In this document: positions 1 to 6,398 of the stretch, piece after piece
How positions within the stretch are numbered: the stretch's first letter is position 1
Layout of the letters: each line of letters begins with the position of its first letter
Assembly: GCA_964396055.1 (NCBI GenBank)
Contig: CAYNDV010000146.1
Location: 1 to 10,951 of the forward strand
DNA from: CAYJPV01 sp964396055
GTDB taxonomy: Bacteria > Acidobacteriota > Vicinamibacteria > Vicinamibacterales > JAKQTR01
Reading direction: 5' to 3'
Length of the DNA stretch: 10,951 bases
Made by a program: the position numbers and the translations under genes
The notes under the pieces: generated by a model
What the model saw: the letters and a program-made list of their open reading frames with translations, nothing else
What the model was told of the DNA's origin: nothing
Database searches by the model: none

Positions 1-14
1 CTAGCCCCTAGTAA
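1..14. repeat. Edge of a heptamer array (CTAGCCC family)
   Basis: The window opens with CTAGCCC followed by the degenerate unit CTAGTAA. The first unit is identical, base for base, to the one at 806-812, where it supplies the stop codon of the first glycosyltransferase gene. By analogy the TAG at 2-4 may be the stop of a gene lying to the left, but that gene is outside the window. Only about two units are visible, so on its own this is weak; the match to the 806-830 array is what supports it. Confidence 0.45.
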
Positions 15-23
15 GATGCCCCC

Positions 24-809
24 GTGCCGGGTTGCACCGCCGTCATCATCACGCTCAACGAGGCCGCCCACATCGCGTCGGCCCTCGAGTCGGTGCGTTT
101 TGCCGACGAGGTGATCGTCGTCGACTCGCACAGCACCGACGACACCGTCGCCATCGCCCGCCGCTACACCGACCGCGTCATCGTCCGTGACTGGCCGGGA
201 TACATCGCCCAGAAGAACTTCGCCGCAGGGGAAGCCCGTCACGACTGGATCCTGTCGATCGACGCCGACGAGCGCGTCACGCCGGCCCTGGCCTCGGAGA
301 TCCGGGCCCTGCTGACTGGCGAACCGGCGTGCGCGGGGTACCGCGTGCCCAGGCTGAGCCACTACCTCGGGCGCTGGATCCGCTCAACGGACTGGTATCC
401 GGACTACCAGCTTCGCCTGTACGACCGCCGCCGCGGGCAGTGGCAGGGCCGGTACGTGCACGAATCGGTGCAGGTCACGGGCGGCACGGGCCGGCTGAAG
501 GCCGACCTGCTGCACTACACCTACCGGGACGTCTCGCACCACCTGCAGACCATCGACAAGTACACGTCGCTCGCCGCACGGCAGATGTTCGAGGACGGCC
601 GACGCGCCGGACTGCGGCACCTGGCACTCAACCCGACGGCCGCGTTCCTGCGGAACTACGTCGCGCGGGCCGGCTTTCGCGACGGCCGTGCCGGGTTCGT
701 GATCTCCGCCTTGAACTCGTATTACGTGTTGCTGAAGTTCGTGAAGCTGTGGGAACTGGAGCACCAGAAGGCGTGGGCTGCCGGCGACGAGCGCTCCTGG
801 CCCTCCTAG
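24..809 (+). CDS. Family 2 glycosyltransferase, WaaE/KdtX-like (lipopolysaccharide core type)
   Basis: A 261-residue GT-A fold glycosyltransferase, expected to act on the cytoplasmic face of the inner membrane and add a sugar from a nucleotide donor to a lipopolysaccharide-core or similar glycolipid. The GT2 start pattern VIITLNEAAHI lies at residues 7-17, IVVDSHSTDDT at 31-41, and the metal-binding D-x-D within SIDADER at 78-84. The block GRWIRSTDWYPDYQLRLYDR (116-135) and a later HYTYRD are typical of the WaaE/KdtX subgroup of beta-1,4-glucosyltransferase-like proteins. The length fits that subgroup. The GTG at 24 is the only good start because the frame is closed by TAA at 12-14. No clear Shine-Dalgarno sequence is visible, so translation may be coupled to an upstream gene. 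The family is clear; the donor and acceptor sugars cannot be read from sequence. It is followed 19 bases later by a GT4 gene, suggesting an envelope-glycan cluster extending leftward. Confidence 0.9.
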   Translation: MPGCTAVIITLNEAAHIASALESVRFADEVIVVDSHSTDDTVAIARRYTDRVIVRDWPGYIAQKNFAAGEARHDWILSIDADERVTPALASEIRALLTGEPACAGYRVPRLSHYLGRWIRSTDWYPDYQLRLYDRRRGQWQGRYVHESVQVTGGTGRLKADLLHYTYRDVSHHLQTIDKYTSLAARQMFEDGRRAGLRHLALNPTAAFLRNYVARAGFRDGRAGFVISALNSYYVLLKFVKLWELEHQKAWAAGDERSWPS

Positions 810-830
810 CCCCGAGCCCCAAGTCCCTAT
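806..830. repeat. Heptamer array between the two glycosyltransferase genes
   Basis: Units in register are CTAGCCC (806-812), CGAGCCC (813-819) and CAAGTCC (820-826), followed by CTAT. The array fills the whole spacer: the TAG stop of the upstream gene (807-809) lies in the first unit, and the ATG of the downstream gene (829-831) begins in the last partial unit. Read as NNGYCCC, this is the same family seen at 2735-2769, 6454-6502 and 6548-6610. No Shine-Dalgarno sequence is left in front of the downstream gene. Confidence 0.7.
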
Positions 831-1959
831 GTTCACCCTGCATGTCGACACGGCGCGTACCTGGCGCGGGGGCCAGAACCAGTGCCTCCTCACGGTCCTG
901 GGCCTGCGTGCGCGGGGGCACCGCGCCGTGCTGGTGGCGCACCCGGCGGGAGCCCTGGCGAAGCGGGCCGCCGAGGGGCACGACCTGATCCGGCTGGCGC
1001 CGGCGCACGAGGTGGACTTCGCGGCGGGCTTCCGGTTCTCGCGGGTCCTGCGGGACCTGAAGCCGGATCTCGTGCACGCCCACGATCCGCACGGGGTGTC
1101 GATGGCCGCCATGGCGCTGTCGACGATGAAGGCGGCGGCGCGGCCGCTGCTCGTCGCGGCGCGCCGCGTGGACTTTCACCTGAAGCAGAACGCGTTCTCG
1201 CGCTGGAAGTACAAGCAGGTCGACCTGATGATCTGCTCGTCGCACGCGATCCGGGCGATGGCGATCCAGGACGGCGTGCCGCCCGATCGGTGCGTCACGG
1301 TGCACGAGGGCATCGACGTCGAGCGGATCGCGGCGATGCCGGCGGCCGACGCCCGCAAGGAGCTGTGGCTGCCGCCGCGCGCGCCGCTGGTGGGCAATAT
1401 CGCCGCCCTGGTGCCCCACAAGGGCCAGCGCACGCTCGTCGACGCCGCGCCCCGCGTGGTGCGCGCGCTGCCCGAGACCCAGATCCTCATCTTCGGGGAA
1501 GGGCCCCTGCGCGCAGCCCTCCAGCAGCAGATCCGGTCCCTCGGCCTCGATCACTACGTCAAGCTCGTCGGGTTCCGGCCAGACGTGCTGGCGTTGCTGA
1601 AGAGCCTCGACGTGTTCGTGATGAGCTCGGTGACCGAGGGCCTGGGCACGTCCATCCTCGACGCCATGGCGGCGTCCAGGCCCGTGGTGGCCACCGCAGC
1701 GGGCGGCATGCCCGAGGCGGTCGAACATGGCGTGACGGGCCTGATCGTGCCCAAGGAACATCCGGCCGACCTGGCGGACGCCATCCTGACGCTTCTGAAG
1801 GACCCGGCCCTGCGGGCGACGATGGGCGCCGCGGGTCTGGCCCGCGCGCAGGCCCATTTCACCGCAGACCGGATGGTCGACGAGACGCTGGCCGCCTACG
1901 AGGCCGCGGCCGGCAGGCCCCGCGCAGGGGGCAACGGGAATCCCCCGTCGGCTCGTTGA
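829..1959 (+). CDS. Family 4 glycosyltransferase (GT-B)
   Basis: A 376-residue GT-B retaining glycosyltransferase, probably working with the GT2 upstream in envelope-glycan assembly at the cytoplasmic membrane. The N-terminal acceptor domain begins MFTLHVDTARTWRGGQNQ, with the glycine-rich acceptor loop at 14-15. A linker with CSSHAIRAMAIQDGVPPDRCVTVHEGID follows at about 136-163. The C-terminal donor domain has GNIAALVPHKGQRTLVDA (189-206), IFGEGPLR (221-228) and the nucleotide-sugar motif around SSVTEGLGTSILDAM (266-280). The usual E-x7-E of GT4 enzymes is here E270-x7-D278, a conservative change also seen in some relatives. The ATG at 829 lies in the heptamer array; an internal start would lose the first beta strand. 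The last 33 codons overlap the convergent TIGR02757 gene, and the tail after about residue 362 looks unconserved. Confidence is high for the family and low for the exact substrate. Confidence 0.9.
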   Translation: MFTLHVDTARTWRGGQNQCLLTVLGLRARGHRAVLVAHPAGALAKRAAEGHDLIRLAPAHEVDFAAGFRFSRVLRDLKPDLVHAHDPHGVSMAAMALSTMKAAARPLLVAARRVDFHLKQNAFSRWKYKQVDLMICSSHAIRAMAIQDGVPPDRCVTVHEGIDVERIAAMPAADARKELWLPPRAPLVGNIAALVPHKGQRTLVDAAPRVVRALPETQILIFGEGPLRAALQQQIRSLGLDHYVKLVGFRPDVLALLKSLDVFVMSSVTEGLGTSILDAMAASRPVVATAAGGMPEAVEHGVTGLIVPKEHPADLADAILTLLKDPALRATMGAAGLARAQAHFTADRMVDETLAAYEAAAGRPRAGGNGNPPSAR

Positions 1960-2755
1960 ATCCGCACCACCCCTGCATCCCCACGTGACAGAGGGCGAAG
2001 TCGTAGCGGACGGGATCGTCCGCGTCGAACCGCCGCAGGGCCTGCGTGATCTCGGCCGCCATCGGCCATCCCGGTGAAACCCGCTGCGTCAGGCCGAGAC
2101 ACCGGCACACGCGGATCACGTGAACATCGAGCGGCACCACGAGGCGCGCAGGCGACACGCGTGTCCACACGCCCAGGTCGATGTCGTCGCGGCGGACCAT
2201 CCAGCGCAGGTAGAGGTTGAGCCGTTTGCAGGCGCTCCCGGCGGAGGGCCGCGGGAAGAACCGGTGCACGCCGGCCGCGTCGGCCCGCGCCGGCCCGAGG
2301 TCGACGGCCCTGGCGCGGCGACAGAACGACTCGAGGCCGGGCGAGATGTCGCCGGCGGCGGGATCGTCCCCATCGACGAAGAACCGCTCGATCGAGCCGG
2401 ACGTCTCGAGCATGTGACGCAGGATCGCGAAGACCCCGACGAGGTCCCGCCCGCGCGTCCACCGGTGCACGAAGGGCTCGAAACGGGCGCCGTCCCGCCG
2501 CGGGTCGAAGCGGCGCACGAAGGCCGCCGGCGACCGCCCCATCAGGTCCATCACGGCGTCGATGGACGCCAGAATGCCTGCGACGCGCCCGAACGCCAGA
2601 CCGGCCGCCAGGAAGCCGGCGACCTCGCGGTCGGCCGGATCGGCGAACGGCCGTACCTTCTCGATCGGATCCGCGAGGCGCCCGCTGCGGTCGAAGTCCG
2701 CGTACAGCCGGTCCAGCGCCGACTTCAGGGACAGGGGGCGTGGGGCGCGGGGCAT
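1859..2755 (-). CDS. TIGR02757/DUF2400 family protein, resembling HhH-GPD DNA glycosylases
   Basis: A 298-residue protein of the uncharacterised TIGR02757 (DUF2400) family, recognised from PFADPADREVAGFLAAGLAFGR (36-57), SACKRLNLYLRWMVRRDD (174-191) and VVPLDVHVIRVCRCLGL (206-222). No function is established. By eye the second half resembles endonuclease III-type glycosylases: K177 sits where the catalytic lysine of LPGVGRKTA would be, D210 in PLDVH matches the VDTH aspartate, and four cysteines (C256, C264, C275, C281) end the domain as an iron-sulfur loop would. A DNA-repair role is therefore an inference. The ATG at 2755 is itself in a heptamer repeat, and residues 1-7 (MPRAPRP) are wholly repeat-encoded. 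A TTG at 2782 would extend the protein by nine residues. No Shine-Dalgarno sequence is visible. The arginine-rich tail (282-298) overlaps the convergent GT4 gene by 101 bases. It lies downstream of pyrE on the same strand, so it may be read through from the pyr operon. Confidence 0.85.
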   Translation of the reverse strand: MPRAPRPLSLKSALDRLYADFDRSGRLADPIEKVRPFADPADREVAGFLAAGLAFGRVAGILASIDAVMDLMGRSPAAFVRRFDPRRDGARFEPFVHRWTRGRDLVGVFAILRHMLETSGSIERFFVDGDDPAAGDISPGLESFCRRARAVDLGPARADAAGVHRFFPRPSAGSACKRLNLYLRWMVRRDDIDLGVWTRVSPARLVVPLDVHVIRVCRCLGLTQRVSPGWPMAAEITQALRRFDADDPVRYDFALCHVGMQGWCGFNEPTGDSRCPLRGACRPRPRRRPASRRPSGLR

Positions 2756-2769
2756 GGGGCGTGGGGACT
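2735..2769. repeat. Heptamer array, GGGGCGT units (NNGYCCC family)
   Basis: Five consecutive 7-bp units on the plus strand: GGGGCGT, GGGGCGC, GGGGCAT, GGGGCGT and GGGGACT. The third unit is the only one with CAT, and on the minus strand that CAT is the ATG start codon of the TIGR02757 gene. The first three units (21 bases) are therefore in-frame coding sequence for its first seven residues. Confidence 0.85.
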
Positions 2770-2773
2770 CAGT

Positions 2774-2801
2774 CAGAAGCAAGAAGCAAGAAGCAAGAAG
2801 G
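2774..2801. repeat. Heptamer array, AAGAAGC units
   Basis: Four units: CAGAAGC, AAGAAGC, AAGAAGC and AAGAAGG. The 15 bases GTCAGAAGCAAGAAG at 2772-2786 recur exactly at 6516-6530, inside the other large array cluster. The composition is purine-rich on the plus strand and unlike the surrounding coding DNA. Confidence 0.85.
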
Positions 2802-2832
2802 GATCACGCTGTCACGACGCGGACGGAATCCG

Positions 2833-2867
2833 GAACCGTGAACCGTAAACCGTGAACCGTGAACCGA
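2833..2867. repeat. Heptamer array, GAACCGT units
   Basis: Five units: GAACCGT, GAACCGT, AAACCGT, GAACCGT and GAACCGA, ending two bases before the stop codon of the pyrE-like gene on the minus strand (2872-2870). Between this array and the AAGAAGC array lie about 30 bases (2802-2832) with no feature I can name. On the plus strand each unit boundary gives TGA, and with a period of 7 these stops fall in all three frames. Confidence 0.85.
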
Positions 2868-2869
2868 AA

Positions 2870-3490
2870 TCAGAACGTCGTCACCGGCACGCCCGCCCGG
2901 CACAGCGGGCAGGCCGCCACTGGATCGTTGTCGGGCGCCTTGTACTCCGCCAGGGCGATGTTCGGGACGCCGAGATCCACCATGGCTTCGAGCCGGTCGT
3001 AGATCTCCACGGTGCCAACGACCGTGCCGCCCGCCTCGCGCACGAGCGACGCGCAGCGCTCGAAGGTCTGGCCGGTGTTGCGCACGTCGTCGGCCAGCAG
3101 CACACGTTTGCCCTGCATCTGGTCCCGGTAGAACGACCGCAGGGCGTGGCCGTGGACCGGGTCCGGCGCGAACGGCGCGAAGAGCGTCGCCGGCGCGGTG
3201 AGCGTGCGGCGCGAATCGAGCAGGCCAGCGATCGTGTGCGCCAGCAGCGCCCCGCCGGTCACGGGGCCCGCCACCAGGTCGGTCTGCTCGATCAGCGTGG
3301 CCGGCATGAGATCCAGCAGATCCTGTGCGAACCGCCAGATCGTGGAGGGATACCGGAACAACTGGTGCGGGTTCAGGTACACCCGGCCGTGGTAGCCGTT
3401 GCCGTAGTCGAAGTGGCCGTCGAGCATCAGCACTTCGAAGCGCTGCAGGTCCTCGAGCGCTTTGTCACGGATCTCGTTCTTCCGGCTCAC
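2870..3490 (-). CDS. pyrE: Orotate phosphoribosyltransferase-like protein, probable PyrE
   Basis: A 206-residue type I phosphoribosyltransferase, expected to convert orotate and PRPP to orotidine 5'-monophosphate in the cytoplasm. The PRPP-binding motif VLLADDVRNTGQTF spans residues 130-143 with acidic pair D134-D135. A pyrophosphate-loop-like GPVTGGALLA lies at 75-84. The C-terminal CPLCRAGVPV (194-203) is a signature seen in one branch of PyrE proteins. The catalytic flexible loop (about 105-124, APFAPDPVHGHALRSFYRDQ) does not show the usual RK-x4-KDHG pattern, so the assignment rests partly on context: it directly follows pyrC, and no other pyrE is in the window. The GTG at 3490 is chosen because GAGGAGG lies eight bases upstream and pyrC ends two bases upstream. 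A related transferase with another base as substrate is the main alternative. Confidence 0.75.
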   Translation of the reverse strand: MSRKNEIRDKALEDLQRFEVLMLDGHFDYGNGYHGRVYLNPHQLFRYPSTIWRFAQDLLDLMPATLIEQTDLVAGPVTGGALLAHTIAGLLDSRRTLTAPATLFAPFAPDPVHGHALRSFYRDQMQGKRVLLADDVRNTGQTFERCASLVREAGGTVVGTVEIYDRLEAMVDLGVPNIALAEYKAPDNDPVAACPLCRAGVPVTTF

Positions 3491-3492
3491 GG

Positions 3493-4824
3493 TCAGGCCC
3501 TCCTCAGCGCGGCGGCTGCCGGCACGTCGGGGTTCACGTACAGCGCCCGGCCGCCGACGAGGGTGGCCGCCACGCCGCCGCGCAGCGTCCAGCCGTCGAA
3601 GGGCGTGTTGCGCGACTTCGAGCGGAAGGCCGACGCGTTGACGGTCACACTCAGATCGGGCGCCAGGATCGTCAGGTCCGCGGCATCACCGGCTGCCAGG
3701 CGCCCGCCGGGGACGCCGAGGATGCGCGCCGGGTTCACCGACATCAGTTCGACGAACCGGGCCAGGCTCACCACCCCGGCGTGCACGAGGCGGTCGAAGC
3801 CGAGCGAAACAGCCGTCTCCAGGCCCACGATGCCGAAGGGCGCCCGGTCGAACTCCACGTTCTTCTCGTCCTCGTGGTGCGGCGCGTGGTCCGTCGCGAT
3901 GACGTCGATGCTGCCGTCGCGCAGGCCCTCGAGCAGGGCGTCGCGGTCGTGCCCCTCGCGCAGCGGCGGGTTCATCTTCAGGCGCGTGTCGTAGGCCAGG
4001 GGCCGCTCCAGGCGCTCGTCGGTGAGCGTGAAGTGGTGGGGCGTCACCTCGCAGGTGACCCGCGTCCCGCGGGCCTTGCCCTCGCGCACGGACCGCAGCG
4101 CGCCCCGGGTGCTCAGGTGGGCGATGTGCACCGCCGAGCCCGTCATGGACGCCAGCACGATGTCGCGGTCCACCATGACGTCCTCGGCCGCGGACGGGAT
4201 GCCGCGCAGGCCCAGCTGGGACGTGAGGAAGCTCTCGTGGGCGACGCCTTCCCCGGCGAGCGACTTGTCTTCGCAGTGATCGATGACGGGCATGCCGAAC
4301 ATGCCGGCGTACTCCAGCGCACGCCGCATGATGAGCGCCGTCGTCACCGGGCGCCCGTCGTCGGAGATGGCCACGCAGCCCGCCTCGCGCAGGTCCGCGA
4401 TCTCGGCCAGTTGTTCGCCCTTCGACCCCAGGGTCACGGCCCCGATGGGATAGACGCGCGCGAGGCCGGCCAGGTCGGCCTGCTTGAGAATGAACCGCGT
4501 GACGCTGGCGCTGTCGTTCACCGGGCTGGTGTTCGGCATGCAGGCCACGGCGGTGAACCCGCCAGCCACGGCGGCGGCCACGCCGCTCGCCACGGTTTCC
4601 TTGTGTTCGTAGCCGGGCTCGCGCAGGTGCACGTGCATGTCGACGAAGCCGGGGCACACCACGACGCCCGGGCCCAGGTCGACCACGGCCACCGCGCCGG
4701 TCTCGGGCGCCGGAAGGTCGAGGCCGACCTCGGCGATGCGGTCGCCGTCGATGAGGATATCGCGGATCCCGTCGATGCCCGACGCCGGGTCGACCAGGCG
4801 CGCGCCCTTAAGCAGCCGTTTCAT
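3493..4824 (-). CDS. pyrC: Dihydroorotase
   Basis: A 443-residue class I dihydroorotase of the amidohydrolase superfamily that cyclises N-carbamoyl-L-aspartate to dihydroorotate. Metal-site residues are visible in order: HVH at 64-66 (DMHVHLREPG), AISDDGRPV with D155/D156 (the aspartate used by class I enzymes), H183 in IDHCED, H236 in HIAHLS and D312 in ATDHAPHH. MPNTSPVNDS (96-105) and MNPPLRE (284-290) are typical family patterns. The length is normal for the long bacterial class. The open frame extends upstream to 4932, but the ATG at 4824 is preceded by GGAGGAGGGG and starts the conserved KRLLKGARLVDP strand. The gene overlaps the end of pyrB by 17 bases and is followed two bases later by the pyrE-like gene, so it is part of a tight pyrR-B-C-E operon. 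Class I PyrC proteins can associate with aspartate transcarbamoylase in some bacteria; whether this one does is unknown. Confidence 0.96.
   Translation of the reverse strand: MKRLLKGARLVDPASGIDGIRDILIDGDRIAEVGLDLPAPETGAVAVVDLGPGVVVCPGFVDMHVHLREPGYEHKETVASGVAAAVAGGFTAVACMPNTSPVNDSASVTRFILKQADLAGLARVYPIGAVTLGSKGEQLAEIADLREAGCVAISDDGRPVTTALIMRRALEYAGMFGMPVIDHCEDKSLAGEGVAHESFLTSQLGLRGIPSAAEDVMVDRDIVLASMTGSAVHIAHLSTRGALRSVREGKARGTRVTCEVTPHHFTLTDERLERPLAYDTRLKMNPPLREGHDRDALLEGLRDGSIDVIATDHAPHHEDEKNVEFDRAPFGIVGLETAVSLGFDRLVHAGVVSLARFVELMSVNPARILGVPGGRLAAGDAADLTILAPDLSVTVNASAFRSKSRNTPFDGWTLRGGVAATLVGGRALYVNPDVPAAAALRRA
3499..3505 (-). promoter_or_regulatory. Shine-Dalgarno sequence of the pyrE-like gene
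   Basis: On the minus strand GAGGAGG ends eight bases before the GTG at 3490 and lies within the last codons of pyrC. It fixes the GTG as the start and indicates translation linked to pyrC. Confidence 0.7.
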
Positions 4825-5761
4825 GTTCCCCTCCTCCCGCCAGCAGGTACAGCACCGCCATGCGCACCGCCACGCCGTTCGCCACCTGTTCCAGGATGAC
4901 GGACGACGGCCCGTCGGCCACCTCGGAGGCAATCTCGACGCCGCGGTTCATGGGCCCCGGGTGCATGATGATCGCGTCGGGCTTCGCCAGCGCCGCCCGC
5001 TCCTTCGTCATCCCGAACACGTTGAAGTACTCGCGCAGCGACGGGAAGAATCCGCCCTGCATCCGCTCGAGCTGAATCCGCAGCATCATCACGACGTCGG
5101 CGTCACGCACCGCCTCGGTCACGTCGTCGGTGGCGCGGACGCCGAGGCGATCCAGCCCGGGCGGCGTCAGGGTCGGCGGCCCGCAGGCCCAGACCTCTGC
5201 ACCCATCTTCGTGAGCAGCAGCGCATTGGACCGGAACACCCGGCTGTGCAGCAGGTCGCCCAGGATCGCGACCTTGAGGCCCGCCAGCCTGCCCTTGTGG
5301 CGGCGCATCGTGAAGGCGTCGAGCAGGCCCTGCGTCGGGTGCTCGTGCGTGCCGTCGCCGGCGTTGACGATGCCCGCCTTGCACACCCGCGAGAGCAGGT
5401 GGCACGCGCCCGACGACTGGTGGCGCATGACGATGATCGACGGCGACATGGCCTCGAGGTTGAGGGCGGTGTCGATGAGCGTCTCGCCCTTCACCACGCT
5501 CGACTGGGCCACGGCGAGGTTCAGCGTATCGGCGCTGAGGCGCTTCTCCGCGACCTCGAACGACGTGCGCGTCCGCGTGGACGGCTCGTAGAAGAGGTTG
5601 ATGACCGTCTTGCCGCGCAGGGCCGGCACCTTCTTGATCGCCCGCGAGCCGATCTCAAGCATCGCCTCGGCGGTGTCCAGGATCAGCGTGATCTCGCCGG
5701 CTGTCAGGTCCGCAATCCCCAGGAGGTCCTTGCCCCGCAGCCGGGTGGGTGTCTCGCTCAC
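4808..5761 (-). CDS. pyrB: Aspartate carbamoyltransferase catalytic subunit
   Basis: A 317-residue catalytic chain that joins carbamoyl phosphate and L-aspartate, the committed step of pyrimidine synthesis. The carbamoyl-phosphate loop STRTRTSFE is at 61-69, HEHPTQGLLD at 139-148, LGDLLHSRVFRSN at 167-179 and the aspartate-binding HPGPMNRGVEI at 267-277. The usual HSRVARS reads HSRVFRS here. The frame is open far upstream through pyrR, but the conserved protein begins at the GTG at 5761, whose GTGA overlaps the pyrR stop codon, with GAGGAAGGGGG just before it. No pyrI regulatory subunit is seen, as in many bacteria with this type of PyrB, so allosteric control by nucleotides is not expected through that route. 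It is the only gene in the window that ends in TAA. Confidence 0.97.
   Translation of the reverse strand: MSETPTRLRGKDLLGIADLTAGEITLILDTAEAMLEIGSRAIKKVPALRGKTVINLFYEPSTRTRTSFEVAEKRLSADTLNLAVAQSSVVKGETLIDTALNLEAMSPSIIVMRHQSSGACHLLSRVCKAGIVNAGDGTHEHPTQGLLDAFTMRRHKGRLAGLKVAILGDLLHSRVFRSNALLLTKMGAEVWACGPPTLTPPGLDRLGVRATDDVTEAVRDADVVMMLRIQLERMQGGFFPSLREYFNVFGMTKERAALAKPDAIIMHPGPMNRGVEIASEVADGPSSVILEQVANGVAVRMAVLYLLAGGGEHETAA
4828..4838 (-). promoter_or_regulatory. Shine-Dalgarno sequence of pyrC
   Basis: The minus strand reads GGGAGGAGGGG, then AAC, then the ATG at 4824, all inside the end of pyrB. It rules out the upstream in-frame start at 4932. Confidence 0.7.
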
Positions 5762-6309
5762 GACTGGCCCCCTTCCTCGACCTGGTCGATCGACACCTCG
5801 TCGAGGCCGTCGACTTCCTGCAGCTTGACGTGCACCGACTCGCGCCGGGACGTGGGGACGTTCTTGCCGACGTAGTCGGCCTTGATCGGCAGCTCGCGGT
5901 GGCCGCGGTCGATCATCACCACCAGCTGGATCGTCAGCGGCCGCCCGAAGTCGATGAGGGCGTCCAGGGCCGCCCGGATCGTCCGGCCGGTGTAGAGCAC
6001 GTCGTCCACGAGGATGATGTGCCGGTTGTCGATCGAGAACGGAATCTCCGTGCTGCGGACAATCGGCTGCGGCCCCACCGCGTGGCGCATGAGATCGTCG
6101 CGGTAGAGCGTGATGTCGAGGGCACCAGTCAGCACGTCCTGCCCGGTGATCTGCGTCAGGCCTGACGCGATGCGCCGGGCCAGGGGCACCCCGCGCGTGC
6201 GGACGCCCACCAGGGCGATGTCGGCCACGCCGCGGTTGCGTTCGATGATTTCGTGGGCGATGCGCGTCAGCGTGCGGCCGACACGCTCGGCATCCATGAC
6301 TACGGGCAT
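5758..6309 (-). CDS. pyrR: Bifunctional pyr operon regulator / uracil phosphoribosyltransferase
   Basis: A 183-residue PyrR: an RNA-binding regulator that senses UMP/UTP against PRPP and usually retains weak uracil phosphoribosyltransferase activity. The PRPP motif IILVDDVLYTGRTIRAA is at 98-114. GVRTRGVPLA (35-44) and VMIDRGHRELPIKADYVGKNVPTS (131-154) are family hallmarks. The length matches the roughly 180-residue Bacillus protein. The ATG at 6309 has GGAGG five bases upstream; the frame is open to 6414 but the extra residues have no family resemblance. It heads the operon pyrR-B-C-E and overlaps pyrB by four bases (GTGA). Its own leader carries a sequence matching the PyrR-binding RNA consensus, so autoregulation is likely. 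Whether PyrR also controls pyrKDF cannot be told, as no second binding site was found. Confidence 0.96.
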   Translation of the reverse strand: MPVVMDAERVGRTLTRIAHEIIERNRGVADIALVGVRTRGVPLARRIASGLTQITGQDVLTGALDITLYRDDLMRHAVGPQPIVRSTEIPFSIDNRHIILVDDVLYTGRTIRAALDALIDFGRPLTIQLVVMIDRGHRELPIKADYVGKNVPTSRRESVHVKLQEVDGLDEVSIDQVEEGGQS

Positions 6310-6314
6310 GCACA

Positions 6315-6319
6315 CCTCC
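6315..6319 (-). promoter_or_regulatory. Shine-Dalgarno sequence of pyrR
   Basis: GGAGG on the minus strand, five bases before the ATG at 6309, sets the start. A short upstream CTCC (6331-6328 on the minus strand) could pair with its GGAG through an eight-base loop, extended by two G-U pairs, which would hide the ribosome-binding site. That pairing is weak and only a possibility. The context CCGGAGGTG is the same as in front of pyrF. Confidence 0.65.
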
Positions 6320-6391
6320 GGCGGTCTGGAGACGGAACGAACGGGCTGGGACGGATGGCGGGAACCCCGGAACTGGCGGATGGATGGATCA
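6320..6391 (-). promoter_or_regulatory. C-rich, G-poor segment of the pyrR leader (rut-like)
   Basis: In the transcribed strand this 72-base stretch between the PyrR hairpin and the Shine-Dalgarno sequence has about 33 C and 15 G by hand count, with many evenly spaced UC/CC pairs, beginning with three UCCA-type repeats. Such composition is typical of Rho-utilisation sites. There is no GC hairpin followed by a U run anywhere in the leader. Rho-dependent control is an inference. Confidence 0.35.
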
Positions 6392-6398
6392 CATGGTC

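Noticed and set aside
384..1857. Long open frames on the minus strand under the two glycosyltransferase genes
   Set aside because: The translations are arginine- and histidine-rich with no family resemblance, typical of antisense frames in GC-rich DNA, while the plus-strand proteins show clear GT2 and GT4 motifs.
1926..1948. GGGGG...CCCCC or ACGGG...CCCGT hairpin as a terminator between convergent genes
   Set aside because: Short stem, no T run on either strand, and it encodes residues just before the conserved cysteines of the TIGR02757 protein.
3325..5875. Long plus-strand frames opposite pyrC, pyrB and the pyrE-like gene
   Set aside because: They are shadows of well-conserved genes on the minus strand and show no recognisable motifs or ribosome-binding sites.
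5762..6313. N-terminal extension of pyrB through pyrR (open frame to 6313)
   Set aside because: The extension is the pyrR gene read out of frame. The GTG at 5761 overlaps the pyrR stop and begins the conserved PyrB sequence.
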